Assembly: GCA_039831705.1 (NCBI GenBank)
Contig: JBDOMT010000195.1
Span: forward strand, 1-9,471
DNA: 9,471 bases
Direction: 5' to 3'
DNA from: JAJRWS01 sp039831705
GTDB lineage: Bacteria > Planctomycetota > Planctomycetia > Pirellulales > Lacipirellulaceae
Made by a program: the position numbers and the translations under genes. Below the pieces are notes generated by a model. That model did no database searches. It worked only from the letters and a program-made list of their open reading frames with translations, and was not told the origin of the DNA. Below, in pieces: positions 5,666-9,471 of the stretch; position 1 is the first letter of the stretch; every line of letters begins with the position of its first letter.

Positions 5666-6397
5666 CTAACGATAAGTCCACTTCCTCGGGTCTGGCAAGT
5701 GGGGGAGTGTGTTGAACTGTTGCAAAGTCATTTGCGAAGGTGAAAATAAAATTTCGGTGAGGGAACTATTGCGAATTTGCCAACCGGTCGCCATGGCCGT
5801 TTCCATGGGACAACCGGTCACTCGCTGAAAAATGACTGAAATCGGTCCGACCGAAGAAAAGATGGCAATGCGTCGTCCATGTCGCAGCCCATCTTCCTGA
5901 CCAGCCAGGATCAAGTCGAGTCCCTCTCGAACACGACTTTGAAAGGCATCCCACGATTCGACATCAGCACGCTCGATCCGACCGCTCAACCAACCATCGG
6001 CGACACGCTCGAACAACCGCTGGAAACAGCGGGCCTGTTCTGCTTGGCCTTTGGCCGCATCCAATGCATCGAACAACGGATTCAATGCAGGTATTTCCTC
6101 GGCCAGCGATCGGCCATGCTGAGTGATCAACCGATCAATCTGATGTTCATCCCATTGGGGCAGCATGATCAGCTTGGGCTTCGAGGCAATCCCCGTTTGG
6201 CAAACGGCTAACGCACTTTCAGCCGTTTGACGATGCCGCTGCCGTGGGCCCAGATAGACTTCGGTAAAGCTGATCGATTGGGCCCGCCAGTATTCTCCCA
6301 GTTGGTCCGCCTGACGTAAGCCTTCTGGAGAAAGCTGATCGTAATCGTCACTGAAGAATGAACCTTGTGCATGACGTACCAATACGATGCTGCCCAT
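5666..6397 (-). CDS. histidine phosphatase superfamily protein
   Basis: This 243-residue protein belongs to the phosphoglycerate-mutase-like histidine phosphatase superfamily. LVRHAQGSF (6-14) holds the nucleophile H9 in an RHA variant of the usual RHG motif. Next come DDYDQLSPEG (17-26), the phosphate-pocket segment RQRHRQTAE (52-60), and an acidic E84 in QWDEHQ. Near the C-terminus, where canonical members have SHGG with the second catalytic histidine, this protein has FSSVGPIS (180-187). That histidine is therefore missing. The protein may act on an unusual substrate or be a weak enzyme. It lies on the same strand upstream of the ACAD/kinase cluster but is separated from it by 385 bases and a repeat element, so co-transcription is uncertain. 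Functional linkage to phospho-acyl-CoA turnover is a hypothesis. Only a weak ACGAGA precedes the ATG at 6397. Confidence 0.85.
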   Translation of the reverse strand: MGSIVLVRHAQGSFFSDDYDQLSPEGLRQADQLGEYWRAQSISFTEVYLGPRQRHRQTAESALAVCQTGIASKPKLIMLPQWDEHQIDRLITQHGRSLAEEIPALNPLFDALDAAKGQAEQARCFQRLFERVADGWLSGRIERADVESWDAFQSRVREGLDLILAGQEDGLRHGRRIAIFSSVGPISVIFQRVTGCPMETAMATGWQIRNSSLTEILFSPSQMTLQQFNTLPHLPDPRKWTYR

Positions 6398-6527
6398 GAT
6401 ATGTCTCGTTGGTAGGCTGGCTAATTATTGATTGGCTGTCTTTAATCCCACAGTCTTAGGCCCAACATAATGGTAATTGAATTAGCCACAGATTGAACAC
6501 GGGGGAAATAACGATTTTGCAAGCTGA

Positions 6528-7931
6528 TTACGCAAGCAAATCGGGGACGATACGTGCCCCGGTTACCTCGGCATCGGAGAGCGAAGCCTGGCGGCCGTCG
6601 TGAGGGTAAGTCAGACGGTGATGGTCAAGGCCCAGGGCTTGAAATAAGGTTGCGTGCAGATCGTGAACCGTGACAACATCTTCGACTGCACGGTAGCCGA
6701 CTTCGTCAGTTGCGCCGTGGCAATAGCCGGCCTTGAAGCCGCCGCCAGCCAGCCAAATCGAAAAGGCGTGCCGATTGTGATCTCGCCCATCCGTGCCCTG
6801 GGCGATTGGCAGCCGGCCAAATTCTCCCATCCACAGAACGATGGTTGAATCTAACAAACCGCGTTGTTTGAGATCTCGTACCAAAGCTGCACTGGGTGCG
6901 TCAGTACGTGCGCATAGTCCCTTGAGCGTATTGGCGTTTTTACTGTGTGTGTCCCATGGTTGGCCGGCGAGAAATAGTTGCACGAAACGAACCCCCTTTT
7001 CGATCAGTCGCCGCGCCATCAAACAGCGTGTGCCGTATTCCTTGGTGTCAGGGTTGTCGAGACCATACATTTTCTTCGTGGCAGCCGTTTCTCCTGCTAG
7101 ATCGAGAACTTGAGGCACGGCGGTTTGCATTCGGGCCGCCGTTTCAAAGTTGGCAATTCTTGCTGCAAGTTCCGATTCGTGTGGAAATTGGGCCGCATGC
7201 TGGCGGTTGAGTTGCTCGAGGAAGGCGAGTTGCCGAGCACGTGCCTGAGGTGGTATGTCTGCTGGAGTCGACAGGTTGAGGACAGGCGTACCGCCGCCGT
7301 GAAAGGTGGTGCCTTGATAGGCCGCAGGAAGCCAACCGCTCGACCAATTCCGAACTCCATCGATTGGCAACCCACCCGGATCAGAGAGGACGACATAAGC
7401 AGGCAGGTTAGCGTTTTCTGCCCCGATCGCATAAGTAACCCAACTGCCAATCGTTGGCGCACCGGCGTTAATATTCCCGGAATGAATCAGACGGAGCGCC
7501 GCCTCATGATCGACCGATTCCGTGGTCATCGAACGAATCAGGGTGATATCGTCGACGATACTGGCCGTATGGGGTAGTAATTCTGATAGTTCGATCCCCG
7601 ATTCACCACGCGGGGAAAATTGAAATGGCGACGCGAGACAATTACCCTGTTGTGTGTGGAAATGGGCTTCCAGTTCGCTGTGGTACGGTTTGCCATCTAG
7701 TTGTGCTAGCTTTGGTTTAGGATCGAACAGATCCATCTGGCTGGGACCGCCGTGTTGGAAAAGGCAGATTACCGATTTGGCAGTGGCCGAATGATGCGAT
7801 GCTCGATCGGTCCAAGCGCTGTACGATTTTTCCTGTTGCAGAAGATGCGCCAGGGCCATACTGCCCAAGGCACCGGTGGTGCGTCCGAGAAATGCACGTC
7901 GATTTGGCTCCAATGGATTTTTGTGCTTCAT
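6528..7931 (-). CDS. DUF1501 protein with Tat signal
   Basis: This 467-residue protein is a DUF1501 family member, related to sulfatases and alkaline phosphatases and greatly expanded in planctomycetes. It begins with a twin-arginine leader: NRRAFLG at about 10-16, then a short hydrophobic stretch, which predicts folded export across the inner membrane. Likely metal-site segments are visible in order: FQHGGPSQMDLFDPKP, SVDHEA, QPWDTHS, WMGEFGR and GRDHN. The start at ATG 7931 places the leader at the N-terminus. Starts further upstream would add about 67 residues without similarity and overlap the DUF1553 gene. It follows the DUF1553 gene by 10 bases, the classic planctomycete pairing. The pair's biochemical role is not established; breakdown of sulfated or complex polysaccharides is a common suggestion. 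A weak imperfect hairpin surrounds the stop codon, without a T-run. Confidence 0.92.
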   Translation of the reverse strand: MKHKNPLEPNRRAFLGRTTGALGSMALAHLLQQEKSYSAWTDRASHHSATAKSVICLFQHGGPSQMDLFDPKPKLAQLDGKPYHSELEAHFHTQQGNCLASPFQFSPRGESGIELSELLPHTASIVDDITLIRSMTTESVDHEAALRLIHSGNINAGAPTIGSWVTYAIGAENANLPAYVVLSDPGGLPIDGVRNWSSGWLPAAYQGTTFHGGGTPVLNLSTPADIPPQARARQLAFLEQLNRQHAAQFPHESELAARIANFETAARMQTAVPQVLDLAGETAATKKMYGLDNPDTKEYGTRCLMARRLIEKGVRFVQLFLAGQPWDTHSKNANTLKGLCARTDAPSAALVRDLKQRGLLDSTIVLWMGEFGRLPIAQGTDGRDHNRHAFSIWLAGGGFKAGYCHGATDEVGYRAVEDVVTVHDLHATLFQALGLDHHRLTYPHDGRQASLSDAEVTGARIVPDLLA

Positions 7932-7932
7932 C

Positions 7933-7941
7933 GGGGGGGGG
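7933..7941. repeat. 9-base G/C homopolymer between DUF1553 and DUF1501
   Basis: Nine consecutive G on the plus strand (C on the minus strand) fill almost the whole 10-base gap between the DUF1553 stop and the DUF1501 ATG. The tract lies between the best Shine-Dalgarno and the start codon, so its length sets their spacing. Confidence 0.95.
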
Positions 7942-9471
7942 TTACTCCACGTACAAAAACGGGCTACTTGCCAAAAGCATCTGGCAGAAATCAACCCACG
8001 CGAGTTGCTCGGCCTGATCGCGATCAGGGTAGTTATTGGGTTGGTCGGCAAGGAATGCATGCGACTCTTTGCTTTCGATCGTTGTCGGTGATCGCCCCAT
8101 AACGAGCAAGAAGGTATGCTCGAGGCGTGCATTGGGACTGTTTCCTATTTCATGTTGCAGTCGCTGGACCAAAGCTTGCGCACGAAGGCGGATGAAGTCG
8201 GAGTTAAGCAACGTCAGCGACTGCAGCGGCACGGTGGTAGAATCGCGACGGACACAATTAAAAACGATCGAGGGCGCATCGAAGGTCGTCAAGATACTCT
8301 CGATTTGGGAGCGTCGTCGTTGTAGATAAATGCTCCGTCGGTGGGCCCCATTGGTACTTTCATCGACGGTGACTTCCGACACACTGCGGCGCGACGTGGG
8401 GACGTAAGGTCCGCCCATGCGACGGTCTAATTCGCCGCTGGCCAAAAGCATTGCATCGCGTAGTGATTCGGCATCCATACGGCGCAAAGGAAATCGCCAG
8501 AGGAGTTTATTGTCGGGATCTATTGGCTGTGCGGTGGCGTTGGCCTTGCTCGCTTGTCGGTACGTTGCCGAAGTAAGAATTTGCCGGTGGAGATCCTTCA
8601 TGCTCCAGCCCGATTGAACAAACTGCCGAGCAAGCCAATCCAGCAATTCAGGATGAGTAGGAACAGTTCCGGAAAGACCCAAGTTGTCCGAAGTGAGGGT
8701 GATGCCGGTGCCGAAATGATGCTGCCAGATGCGGTTGACAGTCACCCGAGCCAAAAGGGCCGCAGCTTTTGAATCTGGGCGGGTAAGCCACTGAGCGAAT
8801 GCCAGGCGTCGTCCACTGGTACGACGGAGCCCCGTAGGGCCCCCATCCAACAGGGCCGGGTTGCTTTCTTCCGCAAGCACGCTAAGTGCAGCTGGCGGTA
8901 CCTGCTCTTGGGGTGAGTTGTATTCCCCCCGTTCAAGGAGAAAAACCATCGGCGGCACGGAACCACTTTCGCTTACCCAGGCAATCTTGCCAGGATGCTC
9001 GGTGCGTTGGGCGTCGAGTACCGCGATGGCCTCATCTCGCTGCTTTTTTTGTTCAGCAAGAGCAGCCTGGTGCTTCTCTCGTGTGGCGGAGTCGATCTTT
9101 GGATCGCTGGTTTGAATCGTGACATTGTCGACCAGAAAACTCCGTCCACAACAGTACTCGAAACCAAATCCACCGTCTGGAAGAGAATCTGCCGTGAGGA
9201 GGATCGAATCGCCTTCGACACTCCCAGCAACGAGATGCTCGAGGCGAAAGCCTTCTGTACCGAGATTAGTAACTCGAACGCCGTAGTTTTGGCTGGGCAG
9301 ATAACTTTCGCTGCCGATAGTTCCTGCGGCCGAAGTAGCTCTACCCGGATAGCGGAGATGAACGGATGCGCCTCCGGCAGGATCGCCATCGATGAGAATG
9401 TTGCCGCCACGGTTGGGATCGTCGTGGAAACCGACCAGGGCAATGAAATAGGCGATTCGAGCGGCGGCAGG
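7942..9471 (-). CDS. DUF1553 planctomycete protein, 5' end outside window
   Basis: The frame is open from the window edge (9471) to the TAA at 7942-7944, giving 509 C-terminal residues; the true start lies beyond the window. The first 110 or so residues form a beta-rich, glycine-rich region (NILIDGDPAGG, YGVRVTN, DGGFGFEYCCGRSFLVDN), perhaps a lectin-like or LamG-like insert. A charged helical stretch follows (REKHQAALAEQKKQRDEA, probable coiled coil). The rest is a typical DUF1553 domain: MVFLLERGEY, GRRLAFAQWL, VTVNRIWQHHFG, TSDNLG, PTHPELLDWLA, LHRQILTSATYRQ, LRRMDAESLRDAML, and near the end SLTLLNS and LYVE. A DUF1549 domain, and sometimes a cytochrome-c-like domain, normally precede this architecture. 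Neither is within the window. An internal GTG at 8958 is not the start, because the same frame continues upstream with conserved-looking sequence. The protein is probably exported and works with the adjacent DUF1501 protein. Confidence 0.92.
   Translation of the reverse strand, partial: PAAARIAYFIALVGFHDDPNRGGNILIDGDPAGGASVHLRYPGRATSAAGTIGSESYLPSQNYGVRVTNLGTEGFRLEHLVAGSVEGDSILLTADSLPDGGFGFEYCCGRSFLVDNVTIQTSDPKIDSATREKHQAALAEQKKQRDEAIAVLDAQRTEHPGKIAWVSESGSVPPMVFLLERGEYNSPQEQVPPAALSVLAEESNPALLDGGPTGLRRTSGRRLAFAQWLTRPDSKAAALLARVTVNRIWQHHFGTGITLTSDNLGLSGTVPTHPELLDWLARQFVQSGWSMKDLHRQILTSATYRQASKANATAQPIDPDNKLLWRFPLRRMDAESLRDAMLLASGELDRRMGGPYVPTSRRSVSEVTVDESTNGAHRRSIYLQRRRSQIESILTTFDAPSIVFNCVRRDSTTVPLQSLTLLNSDFIRLRAQALVQRLQHEIGNSPNARLEHTFLLVMGRSPTTIESKESHAFLADQPNNYPDRDQAEQLAWVDFCQMLLASSPFLYVE
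7945..7948 (-). promoter_or_regulatory. candidate Shine-Dalgarno of DUF1501, unusual spacing
   Basis: GGAG on the minus strand lies in the last codons of the DUF1553 gene (GTGGAG, then TAA). It is the only purine-rich site near the DUF1501 start, but 13 bases separate it from the ATG, nine of them the poly-C tract. That is longer than the usual 5 to 9 bases. Confidence 0.4.

Noticed and set aside
6484..6500. Possible remnant of the 'ccacagatt...acac' dispersed repeat upstream of the phosphatase gene
   Set aside because: It is a single short and imperfect match with no partner in the window.
6513..6543. Terminator hairpin at the DUF1501 stop codon
   Set aside because: The stem is AT-rich and bulged, overlaps the stop codon and has no following T-run.
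7932..8132. N-terminal extension of the DUF1501 gene starting at ATG 8132
   Set aside because: It would run over the conserved C-terminus of the DUF1553 gene and place the Tat leader about 77 residues inside the protein.
8973..9443. Open frame of 156 residues on the minus strand overlapping the DUF1553 gene
   Set aside because: It is in another frame. The true DUF1553 frame is open to the window edge and gives domain-like sequence, whereas this one gives none.

Overview
The window looks like chromosomal DNA from a planctomycete, probably Pirellulaceae-like. The strongest evidence is the adjacent pair of a DUF1553-type (planctomycete 'PSD1') protein gene and a DUF1501 gene with a twin-arginine leader, at the right-hand end. 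Short GC-rich palindromes with a GGGCGT(G/T)AGCCC core and the 'accacgaaggacacgaag' dispersed repeat also fit. The assignment rests on gene content and remembered family features, not on a search. Every gene I accept lies on the minus strand, so transcription runs from high to low coordinates.

Layout in transcription order. (1) 9471-7942: a DUF1553 protein, 5'-truncated by the window edge. (2) 7931-6528: a DUF1501 Tat-exported protein, separated from (1) by a 9-base poly-G/poly-C tract. (3) 6397-5666: a histidine-phosphatase-superfamily protein. (4) 5665-5281: a non-coding gap holding a 146-bp element bounded by perfect 18-bp inverted repeats. (5) 5280-1049: a four-gene cluster of an ACAD10/11-like acyl-CoA dehydrogenase, an APH-fold phosphotransferase, a FabG/HSD17B4-type SDR and an HSDL2-like SDR. 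The first two genes overlap by one base and the two SDRs are 11 bases apart. A REP-like palindrome sits between the kinase and the first SDR. (6) 979-122: a PAS-domain protein that looks like the remnant of a sensor kinase, with possible frameshifted coding sequence upstream and a cluster of palindromic repeats directly after its stop codon.

The most interesting part is the four-gene cluster. A stand-alone APH-fold kinase translationally coupled to an ACAD with the YDGPDEVH and GPGRIHHCMR signatures is the split form of human ACAD10/ACAD11. It also matches the LvaA/LvaC pair of the Pseudomonas levulinate pathway. In those systems the kinase phosphorylates the 4-hydroxyl of a 4-hydroxyacyl-CoA. 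The ACAD-like partner then removes phosphate and rehydrates, giving a 3-hydroxyacyl-CoA that enters beta-oxidation. The two SDRs could supply 4-oxo/4-hydroxy or 3-hydroxy/3-oxo interconversion, and the upstream histidine phosphatase may be a further member. This is inference from family membership and context. No tRNA, rRNA, CRISPR array or transposase was seen.
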